Both the position numbers and the translations under genes were made by a program. From Steinernema hermaphroditum (Eukaryota > Nematoda > Chromadorea > Rhabditida > Steinernematidae): DNA of 64,000 bases. Positions within the stretch are counted from its first letter, which is position 1. Each line of letters starts with the position of its first letter. Where the stretch lies: positions 9,176,001 through 9,240,000 of the forward strand of contig CM059622.1 in NCBI GenBank assembly GCA_030435675.1, in the 5' to 3' direction. Positions 21,496 through 34,586 of the stretch are shown one piece after another. A model generated the notes under the pieces. That model did not search any database, was not told the origin of the DNA, and saw only the letters and a list, made by a program, of their open reading frames with translations.

Positions 21496-23612
21496 TCAAG
21501 AGGTGGCGCACTGAACGCGCGGTTCTCCACCGCCGTTGTCGTCGTATTCGTCATCTCTGCGTTCGCCTTCCGTTCCTGGCTCGTTGTTGTTGTTCACGTG
21601 ATGAAATGCCGTCACAAGAAATTCCATAAGATCGTTCCTCTTGTTGTTTTCGTCGATGTACTTCTTCACGTCGCGCACCTTCTCGTTCTCCGAGCCATCC
21701 TAACAAGTGACATGGACATCGAAGCGTACAGAGAAAGTAATACCTACCTCAGGCAGTGGCTCCCAAAATCGAACGACATCATCGATTCCAGAAGTGGCCA
21801 GAAGACATCGAGTGGGATGGGGCTGAACGACGTTCACGATGTGCGAATCGGCCTCCAGCATTCTCAGAAGACGGCCCGTGGACCGCTCCCAGATAATTAG
21901 CGAGCCGCAGTCACTCCCGGCAACCACGAACTCGTTTCTCCCACCCCACCAGTTCGCTTCCTTGATGTCCGTATTGCTGTTACGGTGACCGCAAAGACGG
22001 TCCGTGTAGTCACGGTACGGCTGTTCTCCGCTTGTCGCCGCATGCCACGCGGTCTCCTGAGGTCGCTTCTCCAGTTCCTTGGTCAGCTCTGCAAGTGTCA
22101 GTTGTGAGTTCAAGCACTGTCAAATCAAATAAGGACTCACCTAAGATCATCGAATCCAGACGATCGACTGATTTCTCTTCCGGGTATCTCAACTTAAAAA
22201 GTGTGCTGCACTTGTTCCCAACGCGAGCTTGCTTCAGCATAATCAGAGCTCGCGCAAGCCGGTAGTGAGCCTTCCTATACGAAGGATCTATCTTCAAGCA
22301 CTGCACCGTATCTCGGACACAAGCGTACGCGTCACCCGCCCAACCTCTCATCAGCAGGCCGGCTCCGCGGTTGGCGAGAAGAAGAACCAAGTCCATCGCG
22401 TGCTCGTGCGTCGAAGAAGGATTTCGCCTTAAAAACAAACTCAAAATCTAAGGAAGTACACGGACATAACCTACCCACACAGCTTTTCGCATTCCGCGAT
22501 GCCCTCCGAATAGATTTCGATCGCCTTTGTAAAGTCGTGATTCCCGAACGCATCCTTCGCCATCTCCCGTAAGTGCTTGAATCTGCTGGTTGTTCGCTGC
22601 TCGACGTTCGTGATAGGGTTCTCGAGAAGAGTCGCAGCATTGAGAAAGCTATTAATGTCTTTCAGCACGTCGATGGCGGCACCAGGGTCGTTCTTCACGT
22701 TGAATATGTAAACCTGTTCAGACCCGATATTGGCGATTATCTCGCCTCCAGTGCAACTGAAGGCCAGATGAGTGGCGTAGTGACTTCGGAGGTTGTTGTA
22801 TTTGGCTCCACGATCTTCGAACGACAAGTGCCCAGGAATCAGTCGCATCATTGGTTCATGGACTTTCAGCATGCGACGGTCATAGAGAGGAATGTAAAAA
22901 TCCGTTGTGCCAACGGCAATGATGCTCGGGTTGCTCTGATCCACGGCCATCGTCTTGCACATTCGCCCACGGAAGGTTAAAAGGGGCAGACCAACGTTGG
23001 TGCGCGCATCGAACTGCCTAAAGTGGGCTTACATTATCATGGAAAAACACCCAATGAGCACACCTTATGACTCCGTCTTCGGAAGCCGACCAGAACATCT
23101 GAGGGTCATTGAAGGCGACGCAGAGACGTTTAACGCGGCCTTCACAAGTCCATACGTAAGGCTCGTCGTCCAAGTGTGTGTAGTTGTGCAGGCGTACGGT
23201 TCCATCGCCCGCGGCCGTAATAAGGACGCGATCGCCTCCGGCAGGGAGGAACATCGAGGAGAAAATATTGTGTGTGTGACCAGTTTTGATCTCATGTAAA
23301 CAGTTTCCGGCACAGTCCCAGATGCGCGAGTGCATATCGTCGGATCCACTCGCCAGCAATCTGCAAGGAAGCTGCTCATAGAGCGGATCAGGCGAAGAAC
23401 CTACGTTCCGTTCACGTTCCAGTCCAAACAGTTCACGCATCCTTTGTGACCCTAAAAGAAGCAATGAGCAGGACACGCGAGAAGTGGCGGCCTACCTCCA
23501 GAGTGACCGAGTTGCCAATACGGTGCACGAGGCCCTCGGTGACTATATTGCGATTTATGAACTCTGCGTTGTGCGCGGAGTTGATGGAGCGTTGGAAGAG
23601 TTGTTCGTCCAT
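21496..23612 (-). CDS. WDTC1: WD-repeat and TPR protein, WDTC1/adipose homologue (7 exons)
   Basis: Exons 23612-23496, 23451-23405, 23360-23064, 23017-22475, 22427-22141, 22088-21748 and 21699-21496 give 611 residues (human WDTC1 677). Order: N-terminal WD repeats (GHKGCVNCLDWNVNG, LLASGSDDMHSRIWD, GHTHNIFSSMFLP, FWSASEDGVIR), then TPR motifs (AKDAFGNHDFTKAIEIYSEG, YRKAHYRLARALIMLKQA), then C-terminal WD repeats (GHRNSNTDIKEANWWG, VVAGSDCGSLIIWER, QPHPTRCLLATSGIDDVVRFW) and an acidic tail. The GH.NTDIKEANF-type box is diagnostic for the family. WDTC1/adipose acts as a DCAF receptor for CUL4-DDB1 ubiquitin ligase and represses fat storage. The intron before exon 5 ends in AAG rather than CAG/TAG; using the upstream TAG would create a stop. 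Confidence 0.93.
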
Positions 23613-25609
23613 CTAGTGCATCTGGAAGTCAAACCATAAGTCCTCGCTGGCCAGTTGCACGTCGCGGCTCAACTTCCAAGAGAAAGTCATTCTAATGTTC
23701 GACCGCTCTAACCAAAGCAAAAATGTCACAGAGCTGTTTTTATTTAGACACGTCTAAGAGACGCTGCTCGCTCGTTTTGTCTACGGCCACACATCACCGC
23801 GCGCTCCCTTGAGCTCAGGAATCAAGACTCAGGACCTCCGACGAGAACTCGCTCCAATCAGTGAAGAGCGAATTCTTGTGGTATTCCGAAGCGATGGTGT
23901 GAATTTTCGACGTTCACTCCCGGAGGGTGGCGACGCGAAGAAGAGACGCCAATCCAAGGTGACAAGTTGAGAACGCCGCGCCAGCTGACCGCTTCGGCAC
24001 CGCCGTCGTCCTGGTCGTCGTTCTCCGCGCGCCGACCGGCCAGGGTCACAAAAAGCGCTCTCTTCCCCTCCCCCTCCACACCACGCCGACCGTCCCCGGC
24101 CGACGGCGCCCCAGATGCCCTCTGCGTCCCGATTCCTTTCTTCTGAGTGCCTAAGGCACCTTCTGAGGTGCTGGGCCGGTCGATGGGTAAAGCGATGATT
24201 GACGGTGACTATCGATTTTCGCCGTGAAAAGAAAGGAGCCACGCGCTTAGCGTCGAAGGTCGTAATTCGCTTTGCGACAGTCTGCTGACGGATCCGAATG
24301 AAGTACGGTCGTGCGTCTTCTTTGTTTCCTTCTAATCTCTTCTTCACATCGTCTACCTTACCCCAACGGCTTCTCGACAACCTGGCGACGTTTCGGTACA
24401 AACGCGATGCATCTCCGATCTACCAGTTTATATGGATTTCTAATTGCATTTATTATGCGCGAAAGATCGAAGACGACGGCCGCCCTCCGGTTAGCGCCGA
24501 GTGGGACTCGCGTACTCGGTTGTCTTAGCGTCGCGCTAGCGGTCCTGGCGCCGTCTTCCTTGTGTCACCCCAAGCGTCCATTTCGAAACGAGGCCCTTGG
24601 GTGGCTCTCAGTGATCCCTTCTGTCCAGCACTTCGTCTTCTCCTGTAGCACCTGAAGGAGCGAAAGTGTCTCCCGACCTTGGAGCACGTTCCCGCAGATG
24701 AAACGCGCGATAGGGCGCTGTTCCGCTGTCACATCGATTCCGTCAGATCCGCGTGCCTCGAATGCCGAAGCAAAAGTGATACGCGCGCACACTTGCAGAG
24801 TCCATTTGCATATCGCTACGCGCGTCCGATCGATCGGCGCCGAACGGTCACCGCCGGCAAATGACCGTCCTCTTCGCCGTTTCGACGCTTTTTCACTCCT
24901 CGCCTCCTGGCTTCGGCACTTAGCCCGTTCGCACTAATTGGCCATTTCGCTCGCCCTCCTCGAATCCGTCCAGAAGACCGTCTGTCTCCAATGGGCGTCT
25001 CGGCGCTTGCCGACCTCCCGTATTTGCCTACTTAGTCACACATGTGCGCTTCGGCCCTTCCGCCGCCGCTTTCGGGCGTACTGTCCATTTTCTCGGCGCT
25101 TTCGCGTGGTGACTCACCGTCGGGGCGACGTTCCAGCGAATTCTGTTTACTTCTGTGCGGCGCCAGCTTGATCCGCGAGTGCAGACCTCAGAAGAGTGCT
25201 TCGGAAGTCAGCCTTTAACCCTCGGCGGGCTTTCTGCACGGCGCGCCGTAGTTATGACGGGCTTGTCCCGTTGGTCCCCTCGGGCGCCACTCGGGAGCCG
25301 CGGGATTCGCAAAATGGAATGATTTCGTCCGACGACCGATTAATGACCGTCGCCTCGGCTGTGGCCGTTTTTTGCAGGGGGCACAAGCGGTAGTGTGGGT
25401 AATTTCGTCGTCTAATGCGATTTGGAGGACGCCCCGCGCGGTCCTTTCCGCGAAAATAGATTCGCGAGGCTTCTCCGAATCGATTGTTTTCGCGAGTATA
25501 ACGTGTTCCGAACTCGGCGCGATGGTTTTGACACGCAGGTATACACGTAACTTATCCGTTCGCTTTCAGATTGAACTGCGCTGGAGAGACGGAGCTCTGA
25601 CTCTGAGTT
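23613..25609. other. Divergent upstream region of WDTC1 (-) and the Src-type kinase (+)
   Basis: About 2 kb with no supported exon. 23800-25500 is CpG-rich and dominated by short CGNCG, GGCGCC and CTTCGG-like words, with long chance frames on both strands. A non-coding 5' exon of the kinase gene could be hidden here. Confidence 0.4.
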
Positions 25610-27536
<1,927 letters not shown>

Positions 27537-27745
27537 TCCCTGCCCCATTCACCCGATTTTCTAGGGTCTAAGTTATCCATCACATGTACATAGCCAATTT
27601 GCCACTGCTTTTTCGTTTCCCTCACTTCAAGACTCCCTCCGATCTGAATGTGTTTGTATATTCTGTGCCCTTCGATGCATTCGTTTCGCCATTTGCCATG
27701 GACTCCTCTCAGTTGTTGTTGTTGACAATGAGAATGACAAGTGAT
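27537..27745. other. Tail-to-tail 3' flanks
   Basis: 210 bp between the kinase stop codon and the stop codon of the minus-strand RNF180-like gene. No AATAAA was recognised. Confidence 0.3.
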
Positions 27746-28173
27746 CTAGCTTCGCTCTTCTTGTGATTCCAGAGGCGCCACAAAGTACACGTCGACACTG
27801 CTGCGCACAAGGTAGATGCACGGGATCACAGTCTTCCGGCAGCTGCACTTCGACCCTCCGATGAAACCGAATGATCCAATCTTGGCGGCACACTGGGGGC
27901 AGTTCAGCTTCCCTTTCGTCCATCCGCTCTTTTCCAGTGACGTCACAATCCACACGGGAAGACTCGTGCTCCGCTTTTTCTCGCTGCTTCCATCCGATTC
28001 CACGATTCCGATTATCTGAAATCATTCGCGTCGATTGACCACCTCGAGCTACTCACCTGGCACATCGTATCGCAGCACTCCACAGGCGCGTACTCCACGT
28101 TTTCGAGGACTCCGGCATCGTCGAGCAGAGTGCAACGGCACTTTCGGCACTTTATGTGCGATATCTTCCGCAT
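27746..28173 (-). CDS. Small zinc-binding protein resembling the N-terminal region of RNF180/Rines (2 exons)
   Basis: Exons 28173-28057 and 28015-27746 give 128 residues. The first exon has a KCRKCRCTLLDD cysteine pair near the start. The second has WIVTSLEKSGWTKGKLNCPQ, CAAKIGSFGFIGGSKCSCR and a final YLVRSSVDVY. This matches the conserved N-terminal (Rines) domain of vertebrate RNF180, where CRKC...KLNCP.C..RLG.F.F...KC.CG and the KSR.D tail are the hallmarks. The C-terminal RING finger and membrane anchor of RNF180 are absent, so this is not a ubiquitin ligase by itself. It starts 165 bp after the CEP97 stop codon on the same strand. Confidence 0.8.
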
Positions 28174-28288
28174 CTAGCAATCATTTCTGCAGTACAAACA
28201 CTTATCGGGCAGATGACAAAGGCAAAGCAGTGGAAATCCATCGCCGTGGCCCGAGAGGGAGCATCAAAACCTTTTTTTTTCATCAAAG

Positions 28289-28294
28289 TTTATT
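28289..28294 (-). promoter_or_regulatory. Polyadenylation signal of the CEP97-like gene
   Basis: AATAAA on the minus strand (TTTATT on the plus strand), 43 bp after the CEP97 stop codon and about 115 bp before the next start codon on the same strand. That spacing is typical between nematode operon genes. Confidence 0.6.
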
Positions 28295-28337
28295 CACCTA
28301 AGATCACGAAAAATGCGCACTCCACATAAAATGTACA

Positions 28338-30889
28338 TTAGGGAACGTTCTCCTTCGAGTGATTTGGACCGCACGTCAAGGGGCTGGACATCGTTGAACG
28401 GCCAGATCTGCACACGGCTTCTATCCTGATTTTGTCGCCAGGTTGCGTATCTGTTAATATTATTCGACGATTGAGCGCTTTGGCCGATCCACAAAGCTGT
28501 CCATTCGTGTATACGTTGTAATCTGCAGAAAAATGAGATGTAGGGAACGCTGACATAACATCCTTACGCTTGATATCCTCCTCCTGCGACCCTCTTACAT
28601 TCTCCCACGTCAAAAACGTTTTTCCGTCTTGGCGGGCAAACCGAAGGGCACTCGGCCTCGGAGTATTCATGTCCACGAGCTGCTTCTTCAGAGAGCCGAT
28701 CGCCGCCTTCAACTCCCCAACCTCCTTCGCTTTTTCTTCGCGTAACACTTCCATCCCGCGCTTCATTTCGTTTTCCATGTTTTTGAACTGCAGCACCAGG
28801 TCAGCAAGAACGGCGGTTTTCTCCTCGTTGATTTGTGTGAGCTGCCGGTTCTCTTCTACTAGCGCCTTTACGTCCCTTTCCAGTAAGCGCTGGCGTTTCC
28901 CAATCAGCCGCCAGCGGACATCCATTCGGAAGTTCAGCATTTTTTTGGTTTGCAGTGTTTTTCTCCACCACCGCTGTATTCTGATAGCACTCGATGTCCG
29001 GATTGTTTGCGGTATCAACGGAGGTATTGTATCGGGATTCCTTTTTGGTAGAGGTGCAGTACTCTTGTCTTCCGGCTTCGGCCGGGCTTCCGGCTTCGGC
29101 CCGGCAGCCATATCCTAAAATCAAGCACGTTACGGGCGACTATAAGACAAAAATACCTTTTTCAGCCCTGGCGATTTCAAATTCAATGGCGCGACCACAT
29201 TCCGCGACCTGGGTTCACCTTGCTTAGGAAGAAAGCGAGCCGAGGATGCTCTCGACTGACTTGAAACGGAGCGGTTCGTCAGAACTGTGGAAGTTCTCAA
29301 GTTCCCAACGGATGAGGTCGCCGATGTAGGCCTGGACTGACTCGAGCTGAAACGTGACGAAGTCGGAGTTGGCGTTCTTGAGATGCTCAAAATTGAAGGC
29401 CGCGTTGCAGAAAATTTTGGTCTCAAAGGAGTACGGGAGGGCGTCGTTGTTACCGACTGGTCCTTAGATCTTGAAGAGATTATCGGAACGGGCATGTGGT
29501 TCCCCTTGTTGGAAAACACCGATTCGTGTATGGTCGAAACCACCACAGTCGAATCGGACGCGTCGGATAGGGTTGAAAGACGGCGAATAGGTGTGGTACT
29601 GAAAGTGGTTCACTATGCCGAGCGGCGAGCAATAAAACTTACGGCATACTTCTGCTAAAATCTATGAAAGGAGATGCAGGCGCTGATGTTGGCATGTTAG
29701 CAAGCTGCTCTTCGTGTTTCCGCCGTTGCTGTATTATCTTAAGTACTGCTTACAGCAAGATGGTAAAGGACAAGAAACACACCTTCACCAGTTTATCTTC
29801 CAGTGGAGACTGAAGAGGATCAACGCCGTTTGTGGATGGAATCAGAACCTTCTCCAAATACTGACAAAGAGCACGATGAGACTGAGTTCCGGGTTTGAAT
29901 TGCCTAGATCTGCCCTGGGTGCAAAGCCACTCGCCTAAATACATACATTAACAGAGAACTTTCAAGCAATACAAACCTTTCACAATTTCCATATCGTTGA
30001 GCACAAATCCATCAACGACCTTCAGTGTTTCGGGAAGGCAGCTGCATAAGTACGGTCGGTAACAAAAGCTCCGTCCTTCGATAGCAACAGCCGAATTTCC
30101 CTCGAAAGTCAGAGATGATAACAACGTAAACACCGAGAGATACGAAAGTTCTGTGAGGTCTGAGATCTTGTTAGTTCCGATTTCTAGCCGCTGGAGTCCT
30201 TCTGGGAAGCACTTGTTCGCATTTTTCAACGTCTCTATCTGATTCGAATTCAAATCCAGTTCTACGAGATTTTCTAGTTGGCGCAAGGACGGCAGTTCTC
30301 TCAACATATTCGATGATATGTTTAGATATCGTAGATTCGGGAGCGAATGTACTGTAGGGAGTTGCTAGATGACAACAATGAACACCAAGCACATGAACAA
30401 CAAGCTTACCTCTATTTTGTTGTGGGAAAGGTCGAGGTTCACCAGAGCGTGAAACGCACTGAGTTGTTCACAATGCGAGATTTCGTTTTTCCTGACATTC
30501 AATGTTGACAAGGTCTCCTTCACGCACAGAAGTGCACCTATCGAACAGATTTTGTTGTCCGAGGCGTCGATTTCCTCACAACCAGTGAATCTTCTGATTC
30601 CGTCGAAGGACTTCAAACAGTTGCCAGCGACAATCAGCGATTTGACGGACGCCTCCGACTGGTGAAGAAGTTTGGGTAGCTTGGTTAAATCTCGATTAGA
30701 AACGTCCAATCTTCCTTGCGCATCGACCTCAATGTCCGTCAGCCTAAAATCGACCCATGAAGTACAGAACCCGTGCGCGCAAGCCTACACTGACGAAGAG
30801 ACGGACGGAGCGACGGACAAATCCACAACTTCTTCATTGCTTGGCGACTCGGGATAACATGGCGGGAGTGGATCGGCTTCAGAACCCAT
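28338..30889 (-). CDS. CEP97: CEP97-like centriolar protein: LRR, IQ motif, coiled coil (7-8 exons)
   Basis: Exons 30889-30795, 30743-30410, 30364-29977, 29934-29783, 29737-29643, 29598-29157 and 29114-28338, the last with a 45-nt in-frame intron at 28567-28523; 745 residues when it is removed. Leucine-rich repeats span about residues 40-260 (LIVAGNCLKSFDGI, NLDLSHNKIE, LVELDLNSNQIETL, LQRLEIGTNKISDL). The diagnostic CEP97 block after the LRRs is present: RSFCYRPYLCSCLPETLKVV, DGFVLNDMEIVKGEWLCTQG. A Ser/Thr-rich linker, an IQ motif (SAIRIQRWWRKTL) and a coiled coil (EENRQLTQINEEKTAVLADL) follow, then a fibronectin-III-like end. CEP97 partners CP110 to cap centrioles and restrain ciliogenesis. 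The intron before exon 5 ends in AAG. Confidence 0.88.
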
Positions 30890-31127
30890 CGGCAACTGAA
30901 CAAACAATTCGTAAAGCAGTCTGAACACTGCCTAACACACGTCTAGGAAAGATCACACATTCGCTTCAGCAGTAATTTTCGCGACTACCGTAGAACACAA
31001 AGGAAGAGCCACGAGGGTGGTTATGCGAAACCGACAAGACGATAAGACATGGCAATGAAAATAACTTTTATGACACAAAAGCGTTGAAGGACCCATAAAA
31101 ATCATTACAACAAAAAAGCACGGCTCT

Positions 31128-32526
31128 TCAACGCTGGCGCTCTTCGACGAAATCCTTCCATATGCCTTTAATGACTTCGTGAGCGATAAGGCCTCCAGCA
31201 CGGTTGTTGATGAAGCGGACAAGCTGGACACCATCGATGCACATAGCCTTGCATGCAAACTCTTTAAGAAGCGATCGTTGTTCTGAAATGGGGTAATTGA
31301 CATACAGTGGCAACTTGCTAGGAACTCACTGTTGTCCGTGCAAACTTCGTAGTAGGGGCTACACTTCTTTCCGTAGCTCATACGAAGATGGTTCTCAACC
31401 ACGCGACGACGGACCACAGGCACAAAGAGGACGATAACCGTGTACAGCAAATTTGCCGCGCTAACAAAAGCGACAAAATGAAGCCAGAGCCAAATGACGA
31501 GGAAAATCTTCTCGTTCAAAATGTTGACCATGATGACGCAATCGGTTTCGTATGGTCGGGTGTTTCCAACATCGTGAACATCGAACTTGCAATGCGTCAA
31601 ACGGGGGAACGGTGTAGGCAATGTAGGATCACTGAAGCCATTGGTAAGCAGCTAAAAGTGCAAAGCCTTGCAAACTTTGTTAAATGGTTTAAATGCTTAC
31701 CTTGTAGCCCCACATATAATCGTCATCGCCGTAAAAGTAGTTGATCACACTGATTTGGGCAAAAGCATTGATGCAATTCAGCAGTTTCGAGATGACGTAG
31801 GAAACTGAGGTGTACATTCCAAAGCGACCGTGAAAACCAAGCATTCCAAAATTGGGCGCGTTCAAGTACTGAAAACAAATCACTGTCATCAAAAGAGAAA
31901 AAACGGGGCATACTCTTTTGGCATAGTCCACTACCTTCTTGATCGTTTGAGCACGTTCCTCGCCAACCATGCTGCGAGCCTTCATGGATTCACTGACAAC
32001 GGTTTGCAAATCGAGGTCTGAAACAGTAGTACTCTGTACAGTGTGTTAACTTTCGCTTACTGCTTGCGCTCTGTAAAAGACGCCAGACTAAATGGGGAAC
32101 ATAACACAGAAGAGCCATGCCGAACAGGACGAACGGAATCCACTGAAACAGTTGTGGTTAAAGTATGCACAGCCTTAATCCATTACTTGGTAGTAGCCGT
32201 GCTCTCGCAATGTGTCGTAAAAACGAGATTCTTTGACGTCGTACGTTCCAGTTATGAAGCAGTAGCTATGTACGAAATCAATCCATTGCTCTGAAGCAGT
32301 GGTGGTCACATAAAAAGTAAACGGACTTAGCACACGTACGTGGAAACTCCGAACTTATAAGGCAGTTGATCGGGCTTCCGAAGTGTTGTTTAGTTGCCAC
32401 GATCATGGCACAAAAAACGAGCAGGCAAGTTGTGGCATAGTAGTTCAGTCTGTCAACGACGTCATCCAAGACGATCGTTTTAAGCGACTTGAAGAAATCT
32501 GACACCTGGGGGATTTCTACCAGCAT
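31128..32526 (-). CDS. Innexin gap-junction protein (7 exons)
   Basis: Exons 32526-32340, 32290-32187, 32142-32061, 32017-31914, 31868-31701, 31651-31330 and 31282-31128 give 373 residues. Four membrane segments are visible: LNYYATTCLLVFCAMIVATK, WIPFVLFGMALLCYVPHLVW, VSYVISKLLNCINAFAQISV and FLVIWLWLHFVAFVSAANLL. The innexin signature YYQWIPF spans the exon 2/3 junction. Each extracellular loop keeps two cysteines (PINC...HSYC and THC...TDC), and FPRLTHCKFDVHDVGN is the conserved second loop. It forms gap junctions or hemichannels at the plasma membrane. Which of the many nematode innexins is the orthologue cannot be decided by eye. The stop codon is 238 bp upstream of the CEP97 start on the same strand. 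Confidence 0.93.
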
Positions 32527-32983
32527 CTGAAAGGAAGTAAATGAGAGAGAATGACGATAATAAACGTCAAGATTCGTTCCAACCCAACGAAAAATACGAA
32601 CAGAGTGGATGAGTGTGATTGCCCTCGATAATTGTTAAATATGCCCCATTGAATTTACCGTTTAACAGTTTGGCGACGAAAAGGATTGAAATCGCACAAA
32701 AGACCTTCTCACAAAGAACCCTAATGCTCCCTATCCGAACTCTAAGTTGCTTCTGAGGGGTGACAGAGACCTCTCTGATTTCTGCGCAGGGTGGAAGGCG
32801 TTGGAAGCACAATCACGACTAAGCAGCTGAAGTAGGCCGAAAGCAAAAAATCCGCCGAAACGACCAACCGACAAAACGTGTGTATCTTGATATTTACGCT
32901 GTGGGACCAGACAGATCCGAAATCCAGACGTTTGGAGGTTCCCGACTGGATTGTTCTCTTTACGGTGTTCAGCGCACGCTGCG
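32527..32983. other. Upstream region of the innexin gene
   Basis: AT-rich, no supported exon. The minus-strand open frames here lack splice sites and family motifs. Confidence 0.35.
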
Positions 32984-34232
32984 GTAGGCAAATCTCCCAG
33001 CCAGGCAAATCTCCCACCCACCGTGCGCAAAATCAATAACATCAGGGCATTCGTGGTGGGACCAAAATTGAAATTTACAGTAGATCGTCTAGCACAAGAT
33101 TTCTGCTGATAGAATTTAACCGGTCTGTGTTAAAACTAGGGTTGCCACGTCGAGTTGCCTTTTTCGACTCGACTCGGTTCGCTCTCTGAGTGTCTGGTTG
33201 GCCAGATGGCAAACCCTACGGCAGTTGTGACTGTTCCGGCTTCCAGAGGGAATTGGGACACCCGGAAGCCATAGTCCCACCACCGCTGACAACAAGATGT
33301 CGGACGACAGGAATCCGACGCCCAATGCTGCGTGAGGATGTCATCCCGAAGGTCGCCGACGCTCTGAGGACGCCACCACCATCGAAGACGCAACTCCCGG
33401 ACCACCGACCATCAGATGCAAGCTCAGAAGCGCCCGCTGTGCCGCAAACGATATTCCGCTGCCGCAGCTGAAGATTTTCCGATTCCCAGATGCCCCGTGA
33501 AGTGCGCCGTCTACGACCGGTTCGACATCTACGCCGCGCCAGGGATGAAGCCGTCTTCCAGACATCCTCTGTTTGTCTATTTTCGGTGTCGCGCAAGGCG
33601 TAATGCCTTTGATTCGCGAAATAAAGTCAAGTCAAAGACTCGCATTCCAACCCTAGTTAAAACTCGATGTGAAGGGGTGTGCAGGTACCTTAAGAAATTA
33701 CCCAAGATAAGCTGACTTTCGATATCTTTCCCATTGTTTCCGTGATTTTGATCTATGTAGTCGTACCGTAACTCGACTGGCTGAGTCTCTATTAACACTA
33801 CTGTTTTTAATCCGGAGTTATTGGAGTTGTTCAATATAAGAGGGCGTAAGGTCAAGTTCTGTTATTTGTTACTGAAGCTGTCTCCAATAAGAGACATAGA
33901 ACTCTCTCGGTGATTCTTTGAAGACGTCTGTGAATAGGATTATGAACGATTGAAGTCCCTGTTGTATAGCGCCAAAATCAAACATTTCCATGACATGTTC
34001 GGCTCTGAGCGCGTGCACTTATGATCATCAAAAGTAAAAAGATGGCTACGGAAGGGTTGCCATTCACTTAAATATCGTATCTGCCAAGTTGTGCACGACC
34101 GGACGTGATAGAAAATGAAAACATTGGCGTTACAAAGCGAAAAGAACAACAGAAATTTACTGTATGTGCTAGAGGTCCCGCAGCGAACACCCTGAGGGTG
34201 GGAGATTTGCCTGGGTGGGAGATTTGCCTACA
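32984..34232. mobile_element. 1.25-kb element with 37-bp terminal inverted repeats
   Basis: TAGGCAAATCTCCCAGCCAG... at 32985-33021 is matched in reverse complement by GGGTGGGAGATTTGCCTGGG...GCCTA at 34196-34230. Each end contains two tandem copies of GGCAAATCTCCCA. TA at both outer edges is compatible with a TA target-site duplication. No transposase frame is recognised inside. A retrotransposon-like tail (33588-33640) is nested within. Confidence 0.6.
33588..33640 (+). repeat. Retroposon 3' end with AAGTC tail, copy 1
   Basis: GCGCAAGGCGTAATGCCTTT...CGAAATAAAGTCAAGTCAAAG. It ends in short AAGTC repeats, as do many RTE-type and SINE 3' ends. A close relative lies at 34240-34303. The upstream 450 bp is CpG-rich and may be more of the same element, but no domain is recognised. 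Confidence 0.5.
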
Positions 34233-34239
34233 ACAACGC

Positions 34240-34303
34240 TTCATGCAAGGCGAAATGCCTTTCAGTCGTGAATAAAGTCAAGTCAAGTCAAAGTCAAGTC
34301 AAT
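34240..34303 (+). repeat. Retroposon 3' end with AAGTC tail, copy 2
   Basis: TGCAAGGCGAAATGCCTTTC...GTGAATAAAGTCAAGTCAAGT with five AAGTC units. It shares the GCAAGGCG.AATGCCTTT core and the AATAAAGTCAAGTC tail with copy 1 and sits just outside the right inverted repeat of the 32984-34232 element. Confidence 0.55.
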
Positions 34304-34586
34304 GCTTCCCGTCGGAGTCATTTCTCGATCGGCGTTGGTCGACAGGACGTTAAGTGCTGGCGTCCGTGGCGACGGTGACGTCGAGGGGAGATGTGTTTGC
34401 CGTCTCTACACCCACTTGCTCCGCGCGGCATATTTCCTTTTACGCTCTGCGCGGAGGCTTCATATAAATCTTTATTATTTCTTCACTTTTTCTTCTGATT
34501 TACAAAGACGACAAATCCAAGTGAATAAGTTAGGTAGAGAGGATCGTATAAAGCTTATTAGTAGGGGGGATATGTGGAGAGTGGGC
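34304..34586. other. 3' flank of the ZP-protein gene
   Basis: Non-coding by inspection. The stop codon of the minus-strand ZP gene is at 34587. No polyadenylation signal was pinpointed. Confidence 0.3.

Noticed and set aside
33216..33596. 126-codon minus-strand frame inside the repeat region
   Set aside because: It lies in repeat DNA, is overlapped by a plus-strand frame of similar length and has no reverse transcriptase or transposase motif.
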